Translations under genes and position numbers: made by a program | The notes under the pieces: model-generated | Databases searched by the model: none | Seen by the model: only the letters and a program-made list of their open reading frames with translations | What the model was told of the DNA's origin: nothing | Source of the DNA: Arthrobacter agilis | GTDB taxonomy: Bacteria; Actinomycetota; Actinomycetes; Actinomycetales; Micrococcaceae | DNA length: 64,000 nt | Assembly: GCF_006494655.1 (NCBI RefSeq) | Contig: NZ_VHIM01000004.1 | Span: forward strand, 327,923 to 391,922 | Reading direction: 5' to 3' | Part shown: one piece after another, positions 33,451-40,595 of the stretch | Layout of the letters: each line of letters begins with the position of its first letter | Numbering within the stretch: the first letter of the stretch is position 1

Positions 33451-34563
33451 TCACGAATTGGATTCGTCCTGTTCCGCGAGCTCACGCCGTTCGCGCTCCC
33501 GTCTGCTGTACGTGGCGTCACGCACAGCGGCATCACCGTCGAAATTCGATCCGAGTGCGCCTGCGAAGATGCCCAGCGATGCCGACAACCAGCTGAGGTT
33601 CGCGTAGTCGGCGAGCGAAACGGGATGCCCGAGCTGTGACCGCAGATAGCCGCCCGAGATGATGGCGAGGGAGCCGAGCAGCACCGCCAGGTAGAGACCC
33701 GCGTACATCACCATCACGCTCAGGAACACCGTGACGACTGTCGCCGTGTTGTCCAGCGCCGCGGGTGTCCGATCGACCTCGGTCTGATGGGTGGACCACA
33801 ACCCGTTGTGGACGATCAGCCAGCCGGTCAGGGTGAGGACCGCCAGCACGCTGACCAGGAGGAGCCGTAGCGCACTCGAGGAATCCGCCATGTTCCAGAT
33901 GGAGGCATAGAAAATGCCGAAGGCTCCTGTCGCCATCGCGGCCGCGGCCGCACTGGACAGGGAACCTACGAGTCTGCCCGGCCGGTTGCTGCGGACCATC
34001 CCGCCCAGCAGGCGCCATCGGCCCCACCGTCCAGCGATGGTCCGGTAGTTCGTTTCCGGTCCGGCCTGCGGATCTCCCGGTCCGTGCGCTTCGCCACTCG
34101 CCGAGCCGTCACCCGCCGACCTGCCTGCACGGTTCGGATCGCCGTCATGATCGGCAGCAACCTGCGGGCCGGCCAGTTCCGCGATGACCCGCAGCAGTTC
34201 GGTCCGCAGCTTGTGCCGGATCCGGAAGCCACCGAAGGCGGGAAGCGAGATCAGCGCCCCTCGACAGGTCGCGTCCCATTCGGTCACGAGGGTCCGGTGG
34301 TCATGGGTGCGGGGCAGGTCGGTGAGGTACACCACGAGATCCCACCCGTGGGTGGCCCGGAGCCCCTCCGCCCGTTCCATGAGGGCGATCCGCCCGTTGG
34401 TGTCCAGTGGCAATGTCTGGCGGCTGACCTGCACTTCCCACGACGGCTCCGACGATTCCCGGTCACCGGTCACCCAGCCGATGTCCTCGCGGATCGTCGC
34501 TTCGAGCTGACGGGCGAGCCGCTCCGGAAGCCCCGGGTCCGCCATCAGACCGAGAACAGCCAT
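33451..34563 (-). CDS. Membrane protein with cytosolic N-terminal domain, unknown function
   Basis: A 370-residue protein. The first 175 residues are soluble (DLVVYLTDLPRTHDHRTLVTEWD, ALISLPAFGGFRIRHKLRTELLRVI). A Gly/Ser/Asp-rich linker follows, then four to five membrane helices (about 205-350: AAAAAMATGAFGIFYASIW, LLLVSVLAVLTLTGWLIV, VVTVFLSVMVMYAGLYLAVLLG). The charged tail is Arg/Glu-rich. AGGAGG lies 11 nt before ATG 34563. No family is recognised. It converges on the SulP gene with 16 bp between stops, and is divergent from cardiolipin synthase. Confidence 0.7.
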   Translation of the reverse strand: MAVLGLMADPGLPERLARQLEATIREDIGWVTGDRESSEPSWEVQVSRQTLPLDTNGRIALMERAEGLRATHGWDLVVYLTDLPRTHDHRTLVTEWDATCRGALISLPAFGGFRIRHKLRTELLRVIAELAGPQVAADHDGDPNRAGRSAGDGSASGEAHGPGDPQAGPETNYRTIAGRWGRWRLLGGMVRSNRPGRLVGSLSSAAAAAMATGAFGIFYASIWNMADSSSALRLLLVSVLAVLTLTGWLIVHNGLWSTHQTEVDRTPAALDNTATVVTVFLSVMVMYAGLYLAVLLGSLAIISGGYLRSQLGHPVSLADYANLSWLSASLGIFAGALGSNFDGDAAVRDATYSRRERERRELAEQDESNS

Positions 34564-34794
34564 CGTGTGCACTTCCTCCTCTAGGTCCTGCCCGGCATGC
34601 CGTCGCTACCCTTCCACTGTTGGTCCCCGGTGCCAGCCGTCGTCCCGTTCTATCAATGAAACGGCCCACTGTCGCAGTGCTTGCGGAGACGCAATTGTGC
34701 CTTGACCCTCCTGGCATGCCCCTGTTTGGTTGGCTGCGGGTCCACCCGGCGTGCAACGCCGGCCCGTCGAATCGTCCCCGAGGTCAGAGTCAGC

Positions 34795-36267
34795 ATGGAT
34801 TTTCAGCAGTGGTGGGGGTCTGTGCCGGCTTCGATCACCGTCGGCGTGACGATCCTGGACATGGCGATCCGGCTCGCGGCTCTCGGGATCGTGCCGCACA
34901 ATCGCCGGCCGGCCGCAGCTCTGGGGTGGCTGACTGTCATCTTCTTCATGCCCGTCATCGGTCTGGTCCTGTTCCTGCTGCTCGGCACGTCCACCCTCGG
35001 GAAACGGCGGCGGACCCTCGAGCAGCACGTACCGGAGCAGCACTTGCCTGCGGGAACACTCCAAGGGGCGAGCACCGTGGTCGACGCCCTGCCGGAGTGG
35101 GCGAGTGCCATGGTCCGGATGAATGAGAGCAACGGCGGGCTTCCCGTGACGACAGGCAACAGCGCCGATCTGCTTCCCGACTATGAAGCCAGTATCGACG
35201 CGATGACCGAGTCCGTCCGGCAGGCGGTGTCATTCGTCCATGTCGAGTTCTACATCGCGGTGTCCGACGACACCACCGAATCCCTGTTCCACGCCCTCGA
35301 GGAAGCACACCACCGCGGTGTCCAGGTGAGGGTCCTGCTCGATCACGTCGGCAGCGCAGGATTTCCCGGGTACAAGGCGGCGACCAGGCGGCTCGATGGG
35401 GCGGGAATCGCCTGGCGGCTCATGCTTCCCGTCGCCTCCCCCCGCTTCCACTACCAGCGCCCGGACCTGCGCAACCACCGGAAGGTCCTCGTCATCGACA
35501 ATCGAGTCGGTTTCACGGGCTCGCAGAACATCATCGACGCCAGCTACAACAAAAAGTCGAACAAACGCCGCGGGTTGCAGTGGCGCGACCTGATGGTGCG
35601 CATCGAAGGGCCCGCCGTCCCGCAGCTCAACGCGGTCTTCCGCGCCGACTGGACCGCGGAGACCAACGAGGACATCCCCGACAATGCACCACCCATCGCC
35701 GGTCCGCCGCCGGGCCACCTGTCCTGTCAGATCCTGCCCAGTGGGCCCGGGAACACCAACGAGTCGAACCTCCGACTGTTCCTCGCGATGATCTACAACG
35801 CCCGGGATCAGGTCACGATCTGCAGCCCGTACTTCGTCCCCGACGAATCCCTCCTCCTGGCCGTCACCTCCGCCGTCCAACGCGGTGTGGAGGTCCGGCT
35901 GCTGATGGGCTCCACCTCGGATCATTTCCTCACCCACCATGCCCAGCGCTCCTACTACGAGATGCTCCTCGCCGCCGGGGTCGCCATCCACCTCTACCCC
36001 GAGCCGTTCGTCCTGCACTCGAAGTTCGTCGTCATCGATGGGCAGGTCAGCGTCGTCGCGTCCTCCAACATGGACATCCGCTCCTTCGCCCTCAACCAGG
36101 AAGTCAATCTCCTCGTCCTCGACGCCGACTTCGCCCGGCGCCTGGGCTCACTCACCGATGAGTACATCGACGGGAGCCACCAACTGCACCAGGACACCTG
36201 GGCCGAACGCCCCCTTCACGCGAAATTCCTCGACAACGCGTGCCGCCTCACCGCCAACCTCCAATGA
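34795..36267 (+). CDS. cls: Cardiolipin synthase (phospholipase D family)
   Basis: A 490-residue membrane-bound enzyme that joins two phosphatidylglycerols, or PG and another lipid, into cardiolipin. Two N-terminal helices (about 8-30 and 40-62) precede two HKD active sites: NHRKVLVIDNRVGFTGSQN (about 228-246) and HSKFVVIDGQVSVVASSNMD (about 405-424). The ATG 34795 gives the standard bacterial Cls layout; a longer in-frame start adds 38 non-family residues. A weak GAGGTC precedes the start. Actinobacteria often use a CDP-alcohol-type synthase, so a PLD-type Cls may be an additional, stress-related copy. The next gene (DUF305) follows after 89 bp that include a tandem repeat. Confidence 0.92.
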   Translation: MDFQQWWGSVPASITVGVTILDMAIRLAALGIVPHNRRPAAALGWLTVIFFMPVIGLVLFLLLGTSTLGKRRRTLEQHVPEQHLPAGTLQGASTVVDALPEWASAMVRMNESNGGLPVTTGNSADLLPDYEASIDAMTESVRQAVSFVHVEFYIAVSDDTTESLFHALEEAHHRGVQVRVLLDHVGSAGFPGYKAATRRLDGAGIAWRLMLPVASPRFHYQRPDLRNHRKVLVIDNRVGFTGSQNIIDASYNKKSNKRRGLQWRDLMVRIEGPAVPQLNAVFRADWTAETNEDIPDNAPPIAGPPPGHLSCQILPSGPGNTNESNLRLFLAMIYNARDQVTICSPYFVPDESLLLAVTSAVQRGVEVRLLMGSTSDHFLTHHAQRSYYEMLLAAGVAIHLYPEPFVLHSKFVVIDGQVSVVASSNMDIRSFALNQEVNLLVLDADFARRLGSLTDEYIDGSHQLHQDTWAERPLHAKFLDNACRLTANLQ

Positions 36268-36308
36268 CACCGCCTCCGGGCGCCGATGCAACCAACCAGA
36301 AACCAGGA

Positions 36309-36343
36309 AACAGAGAACAGAGAACAGAGAACAGAGAACAGAG
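36309..36343 (+). repeat. 7-bp tandem repeat (AACAGAG, five copies)
   Basis: Five exact, uninterrupted copies of AACAGAG lie in the gap before the DUF305 gene. The last copy runs into the ribosome binding site GAGGAAGG. The stretch is purine-rich and AT-richer than anything around it. Copy number could change by slippage. Confidence 0.95.
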
Positions 36344-36356
36344 GAAGGACATCACG

Positions 36357-36953
36357 ATGAACGCGAACCCGAAGGACCAGCAGCAGGGTGACCAGCCCTC
36401 GGCTCAGGCGAAAGAGGACGACGGCCGTCGTCGTGAACGCCGCATGTACCTGAGATTCGGCATCATGATCGCCACGTCGACCGTGGTGATGTTCGTGCTC
36501 ACCTACACGAACGTCTTCCGCATCGATCACGTGCGCTGGAGTGAGGAACGCTTCTACATGGCCCTGCTCATGGGTAGCGCGATGGCCATCGTGATGCTGT
36601 GCTTCATGTGGTCGATGATGTACAAGAACGTCAAGATCAACTTCGCGATCATCGTGGGCGTGGTCATCCTCGGCGGTGCGGCGCTCGGCCTGTCCAGGTC
36701 CCAACTGCTGGTCGACGACCTGGCGTACATGAAAGCCATGATCCCGCACCACTCGATCGCGATCCTGACCAGCGAACGCGCCGGCATCGACGACGTCCGG
36801 GTCCGTGAACTCGCGGACGAGATCATCGAAGCCCAACGTCGGGAGATCGCGGAGATGAACTGGCTCATCGAGGACATCCAGGAAAACGGCGTCGTCACCA
36901 CCGAGGAGGACGCCGGCCTCCGGCCGGTCCCCGAGTTCACGGTCAGCCCGTAG
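36357..36953 (+). CDS. DUF305 membrane protein
   Basis: A 198-residue protein with a charged cytosolic N terminus, three membrane helices (about 32-55, 66-88, 95-115) and a C-terminal DUF305 four-helix segment with YMKAMIPHHSIAILTSERA. The His pair is the feature conserved in this ferritin-like family, which is often linked to copper or to mobile/plasmid-borne resistance regions. GAGGAAGG lies 8 nt before the ATG. It probably follows cardiolipin synthase in the same transcript. Confidence 0.85.
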   Translation: MNANPKDQQQGDQPSAQAKEDDGRRRERRMYLRFGIMIATSTVVMFVLTYTNVFRIDHVRWSEERFYMALLMGSAMAIVMLCFMWSMMYKNVKINFAIIVGVVILGGAALGLSRSQLLVDDLAYMKAMIPHHSIAILTSERAGIDDVRVRELADEIIEAQRREIAEMNWLIEDIQENGVVTTEEDAGLRPVPEFTVSP

Positions 36954-37079
36954 GCGCCGGAAGTGCCGCAGGATGCCACAGAAAACACCGCCACGGGGTG
37001 AAAATTGCCCAGCGGGCGTGGCAGGTTTCGGCCGAATAACGATGCGGCACAACGGGCGCTCTGTGCTTGCGCCGAAAAA

Positions 37080-37093
37080 GTAAGGCTGCTTAC
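37080..37093. promoter_or_regulatory. Inverted repeat upstream of the lipoprotein gene
   Basis: GTAAG-GCTG-CTTAC is a 5-bp dyad 79 bp before the lipoprotein start. It loosely recalls DtxR/IdeR iron boxes (TAAGGCT...), but the match is partial. Confidence 0.3.
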
Positions 37094-37171
37094 GGTTGGT
37101 TGGTACCGCCCCGGGTTTCACCGCACGCAGGCAGAGCCCGGGGACACTTTCCACCACGTTGGAGGATCACC

Positions 37172-37720
37172 ATGACGACACGCAACCGCCACAGCACCCG
37201 CCTGGCCATCGCAGGTATTGTCGCCGCCGCAGGGCTCGGCCTCGCAGGCTGCAACACGGAAGGGCCCGAAGAGGGCGTCGATGTCGAGGACATCAGCGAG
37301 GGCGAGATCGCCGAGTCCTCCCCCGCAGCCGACCCGGAAGTGTCCGGCGTCCCCGAAGCCGCTCCCGGCCTGGGATACAGCGGCCTCTACGACCAGAACT
37401 TCTACGACGAGGCCGACGCCTACGTGGGCCAGGAAGTGACGGTCTCCGCCGAGGTGACCGAGAACATCTCCGACGACACGTTCGTGATCGCGGGTGCCGA
37501 TGACACCGCAGTCGACCCGCTGCTGATCGTCGAAGAAGTTGAGGTCCCCTCCCTGAACGAGGGAGAGGTCGTCCAGCTCACCGGCACCGTCCAGGAGAAC
37601 TTCGACGTCGCGGCTGCCGAGGAGACGCTCGGCATGGATCTGGAGGACGAACTCTACGCCGACTACATCGGAGAGCCCTACCTCTCTATCACCAGCGGCG
37701 AGGTCCTCGAGGAAAACTGA
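37172..37720 (+). CDS. Acidic lipoprotein with OB-like domain
   Basis: A 182-residue exported lipoprotein. The signal sequence RLAIAGIVAAAGLGLAGC places the lipidated Cys at about residue 27. A very acidic linker follows, then a beta-rich domain (YVGQEVTVSAEVTENISDDTFVIAGADD, EVVQLTGTVQENFDV) that looks like an OB-fold ligand- or nucleic-acid-binding barrel. ATG 37172 follows GGAGGATCACC. The function is unknown; the next gene after 49 bp is a nonsense-disrupted gene on the same strand. Confidence 0.78.
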   Translation: MTTRNRHSTRLAIAGIVAAAGLGLAGCNTEGPEEGVDVEDISEGEIAESSPAADPEVSGVPEAAPGLGYSGLYDQNFYDEADAYVGQEVTVSAEVTENISDDTFVIAGADDTAVDPLLIVEEVEVPSLNEGEVVQLTGTVQENFDVAAAEETLGMDLEDELYADYIGEPYLSITSGEVLEEN

Positions 37721-37769
37721 GCCGACCCGATCCAGCACCCAGAAAGGTCACCGGGAAGGGAGCCTGACA

Positions 37770-38342
37770 ATGCAGCAGCAGAAGCTACCCATGTACCCGA
37801 CGTCCTCCGAGGCCACCGGTCCGCAACTGGACAGGGCGCGCGCCCAGGGAGAGGCCTATCGGGACGCCCTGACCTACCTGGTCGAGGAGGTCGCCCACGA
37901 CGGCGGAACCTGGCAGGCCGGCGAGTACACGGTGGGCTAAGCCATCAAGGACGCCGAAGGCATGTACCGCTTCGACCACGGCCAGTTGACGTGGCAAAAC
38001 CCGGACGACGGGAACGCCCACGTGGAGATCGCCGTCCAGGACGCGTCCGACGGCCGGTTCGTGCCGGCCCTATCGGTCAGCGCGACCCTGATAACACCCG
38101 GAGGGCAGGGACTGGGACCGCACGCGCAGGAGCTGGTATGGCACCCCATGCTCTATCACTACGCCCGGAACCGGACCCTGCCCGAGGACGGCGAGTACAC
38201 CCTCAGGGTGCACATCGAACCGCCCACCTTCATGCGCCACGACGAAATCAACGGTCGCCGTTTCACCGAAGCGGTCGACATCGAATTCACGGGCGTCCAG
38301 ATCGAACGCGGAGCCGAATCCGTCACCCCGCCCACGCCGTGA
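37770..38342 (+). pseudogene. Ig-like protein gene broken by an in-frame TAA
   Basis: One continuous reading frame from ATG 37770 to TGA 38342 is interrupted by a single TAA at 37938-37940. Before the stop come LPMYPTSSEATGPQLDRARAQ and GEYTVG; after it, in the same frame, AIKDAEGMYRFDHGQLTW, VEIAVQDASDGRFVPALSVSATLI, ELVWHPMLYHYARN and IEPPTFMRHDEI. A one-base change from TAC or TAT would restore about 190 residues. The beta-sandwich segment loosely resembles iron-transport-associated domains (Tp34/P19 type), but no signal peptide is present and that link is weak. A strong hairpin terminator follows. Confidence 0.8.
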
Positions 38343-38384
38343 CCCCCGGATGCCACCGCGTCCAGTCGCTGAAGCGCCGTCCGC

Positions 38385-38413
38385 GCTGCCAGCCCCGGTC
38401 AGGGGTTGGCAGC
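38385..38413 (+). terminator. Hairpin terminator
   Basis: GCTGCCAGCCCC pairs with GGGGTTGGCAGC (12 bp, one G-U pair) around a 5-base loop, 42 bp after the end of the disrupted gene. Confidence 0.65.
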
Positions 38414-38512
38414 GTGGTCCGGTCGCGACGGAGAGCGGGCTTCCTCGTGTTCTGGTCCTCTCCGGTTGCACTCAGGGAAAGCAGGAGGCACACACCCGGA
38501 GCCCGGCGTCGT

Positions 38513-38854
38513 TCAGTCCCGCACTCCCGCCGCAGAACTGGTGAGGAACACACCATCATCCTTCACCCGGTCGATCGCGTCTGCAGCTTCGAAGCTGTTG
38601 TTGCCCAGACCGGAACCGTCGATCTCGATGTAGCCGAGCCGGAGCAGACGCTCCCTCCGCTCCTCGGGCAGGTCGGATCGGGCATCGAAGGCAGAAACCA
38701 GGGCCCCTGCGATGCCGCCTAGGCCCTCCGATTGCTGGCCCTCAGCCGTCACCGCCTCAGGATCTCCCATCTTGACTCCGGCAACTGTTCCGACGGCGTC
38801 TCCCGACGCGTCGAAAACGGTCATTCCTTCACGGACGGACTCGAGGGTGTTCAT
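38513..38854 (-). CDS. Small PRC-barrel/DUF2171-like protein
   Basis: A 113-residue soluble protein. The N terminus VREGMTVFDASGDAVGTVAGVKMGD looks like the first half of a PRC-barrel or DUF2171 domain, and the second half has ERLLRLGYIEIDGSGLGNNSFEAADAIDRVKDDGVFLT. AAAGGA lies 5 nt before the ATG. Such proteins are often found with general-stress genes, but no function is known. It stands upstream of the HPP gene on the same strand. Confidence 0.65.
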   Translation of the reverse strand: MNTLESVREGMTVFDASGDAVGTVAGVKMGDPEAVTAEGQQSEGLGGIAGALVSAFDARSDLPEERRERLLRLGYIEIDGSGLGNNSFEAADAIDRVKDDGVFLTSSAAGVRD

Positions 38855-38962
38855 GACGGTCCTTTCGAGGATGTCGGTCGATATACATGCCGTGGAACCT
38901 GTCTATCCGGCGGTTCGTCGAGTTGTCGAGGACAATTTGTCCCGATCCGGGCATTGCCGGCC

Positions 38963-39505
38963 CTAACCGGACGTCGCCGGAGCAGGCTTCGTCCCGAGGA
39001 GGATGTTGAGACCCCATCCCACCGCCGTGATGAGGACGATGGCTCCCAGCATGGACAACAGTTGCGCGGGAGCTGACAGGATCCCGAGGCTGATGATGAG
39101 TGTCGTCGCCCCTGCAGGCGGGTGCGGCTTCTTAGCCCACGTCAGCACGAGCGTGGTCAGGGCGACCGAGAGGGCCCCGGCCGCCAGATGGGCCGGTGTG
39201 AGCCCACCGGCCGGCGCCGACGGATCGTCCTGCAGGCCGAAGCCGTAGAGGCAGGCGGCTCCGGCGAGAAAGCCGACACCATGGCCGATCAGGGCATTGG
39301 ACGGACGGGATGATTTCTCTCCGGGTGACTCGAAGAACAGCATGACCGTGGGACCCAGGCTGGGGAACAGCCATGGCGCATGCAGCGCCAGTCCGACGGC
39401 GCCGCTGGCGGCGAGGACGATCAGCGACAGCAGGGCAGCGTAGAGGGCGCTGCCCACCCTGTGGTGGGATGCGCGCAGCCGGGCGTGGAGCGAGTGCGGG
39501 GACAT
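38963..39505 (-). CDS. HPP-family membrane protein
   Basis: A 180-residue protein with four to five helices of the HPP family, named for its conserved His-Pro-Pro seen here in AKKPHPPAGATTLII (about 121-135). Other family marks are ALHAPWLFPSLGPTVMLFFESP and RPSNALIGHGVGFLAG. Plant members carry nitrite into chloroplasts; bacterial roles are little known. ATG 39505 has a weak GAGAG upstream. It is divergent from a MarR regulator, with 64 bp between, so the two are probably a regulator-target pair. Confidence 0.85.
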   Translation of the reverse strand: MSPHSLHARLRASHHRVGSALYAALLSLIVLAASGAVGLALHAPWLFPSLGPTVMLFFESPGEKSSRPSNALIGHGVGFLAGAACLYGFGLQDDPSAPAGGLTPAHLAAGALSVALTTLVLTWAKKPHPPAGATTLIISLGILSAPAQLLSMLGAIVLITAVGWGLNILLGTKPAPATSG

Positions 39506-39569
39506 GGTCGGGATTCTCTCGGTCGTAGGGTTTTTGCGCCCGACCAGCGGGCCATCCGATACTGGAGAC

Positions 39570-40055
39570 ATGGGCGCAGAGGACGAAGCGACGAGTGGGG
39601 AGACCGACCTCGACACCGTTGTCCGGGCGTCCAGGGTGTTCGTCGCCGTCGTAGCGAAGTCGATCGCCGAGGTGGACGACCTCGTGACCCCGCCGCAGTG
39701 GCGGGTGCTGGTCCTCATCGCGACGCGGGGGCCGCAGACTCTCGGCGCGGTGGCGGTGGACCTCGGGGTGCATCCCTCCAATGCCACCCGGACGGGCGAC
39801 CGCCTCGAGGCTGCCGGTCTGGTCCGGCGAGTGGACGACCCCGATGACCGCCGTCTTCTCCGCCTCGCACTGACCGATGACGGGCGGGCGCTGGTCGATC
39901 GGGTGATGTCCCACCGGAGGCGGGCCCTCGGTGAGGTGGTTTCCCGGATGAGCCCCGATGACCGGCACATGCTCGAATCTGCACTTGCCGCTTTCGCGGA
40001 GGCCGCCGGCGAGACGCCCGACGACACGATGAACGCAGCGCTCGGGCTGGGCTGA
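39570..40055 (+). CDS. MarR-family transcriptional regulator
   Basis: A 161-residue winged-helix regulator. The DNA-binding part is TPPQWRVLVLIATRGPQTLGAVAVDLGVHPSNATRTGDRLEAAGLVRRVDDPDDRRLLRLALTDDGR (read over about 40-108), with the Asp-Arg wing typical of MarR. ATG 39570 has TGGAG 2-3 nt upstream only, so translation may be weakly led or nearly leaderless. The divergent HPP gene is its likely target. Confidence 0.87.
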   Translation: MGAEDEATSGETDLDTVVRASRVFVAVVAKSIAEVDDLVTPPQWRVLVLIATRGPQTLGAVAVDLGVHPSNATRTGDRLEAAGLVRRVDDPDDRRLLRLALTDDGRALVDRVMSHRRRALGEVVSRMSPDDRHMLESALAAFAEAAGETPDDTMNAALGLG

Positions 40056-40133
40056 CCGGAGGACCACGCCGGTCGCTGCAACTGCACTGCACGCCACCGG
40101 TGAGCCAACCGTGCAGGACGCCGGAGCACACGG

Positions 40134-40595
40134 TCACTCGGCGACAAGCAGAGCCTGCGGAGCAGCCTGCTTCATCCGGGTCTTCAGCCACTTCAGCTGC
40201 GTACTCGTCTGGCCGTCGCACGCCGTCACCACCGCGAGGAGTTCCTCGTCCCTCAGCCCTTGGGCGGCCTGCTTGATCATCGTCCAGGTGATGTCCACCA
40301 GGCTGGCCAGGAGGTACAGGTCCTGAAGGTCCCGAAGGAGTCCGACGGGACCGGTGCGCGTGTCCTCCAGCCCATCCGCGTGCAGGCGCTCCGGCTCGTC
40401 GTCGTCCGCCACCTCGCCGTACCGCCGGATGACGGGTGCGAGCGCTTCCTGATGCTGATCGCACTGGGCGGCGAGCGATTGGCAGATGAAATGGATGTCG
40501 GGCTCGTCGCCGTGGCCCTCGGACACCTGCCGGAACGAGTCCGCCAGGGTGCCCTCGGACGTGTGGAGAAGCCCGAGATACACAGGGAGTTTCAT
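40134..40595 (-). CDS. Helical protein coupled to a molybdoenzyme
   Basis: A 153-residue all-helical soluble protein. It has KLPVYLGLLHTSEGTLADSFRQV, ICQSLAAQCDQHQEALAPVIRRYGE, LLRDLQDLYLLASLVDITWTMIKQAAQGL and QLKWLKTRMKQAAPQALL. The arrangement of His and Glu in amphipathic helices (HQEALAP) suggests a four-helix bundle, perhaps ferritin-like. Its ATG overlaps the TGA of the molybdopterin oxidoreductase gene (ATGA at 40592-40595), so it is probably a partner or chaperone of that enzyme. No family name is certain. Confidence 0.72.
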   Translation of the reverse strand: MKLPVYLGLLHTSEGTLADSFRQVSEGHGDEPDIHFICQSLAAQCDQHQEALAPVIRRYGEVADDDEPERLHADGLEDTRTGPVGLLRDLQDLYLLASLVDITWTMIKQAAQGLRDEELLAVVTACDGQTSTQLKWLKTRMKQAAPQALLVAE

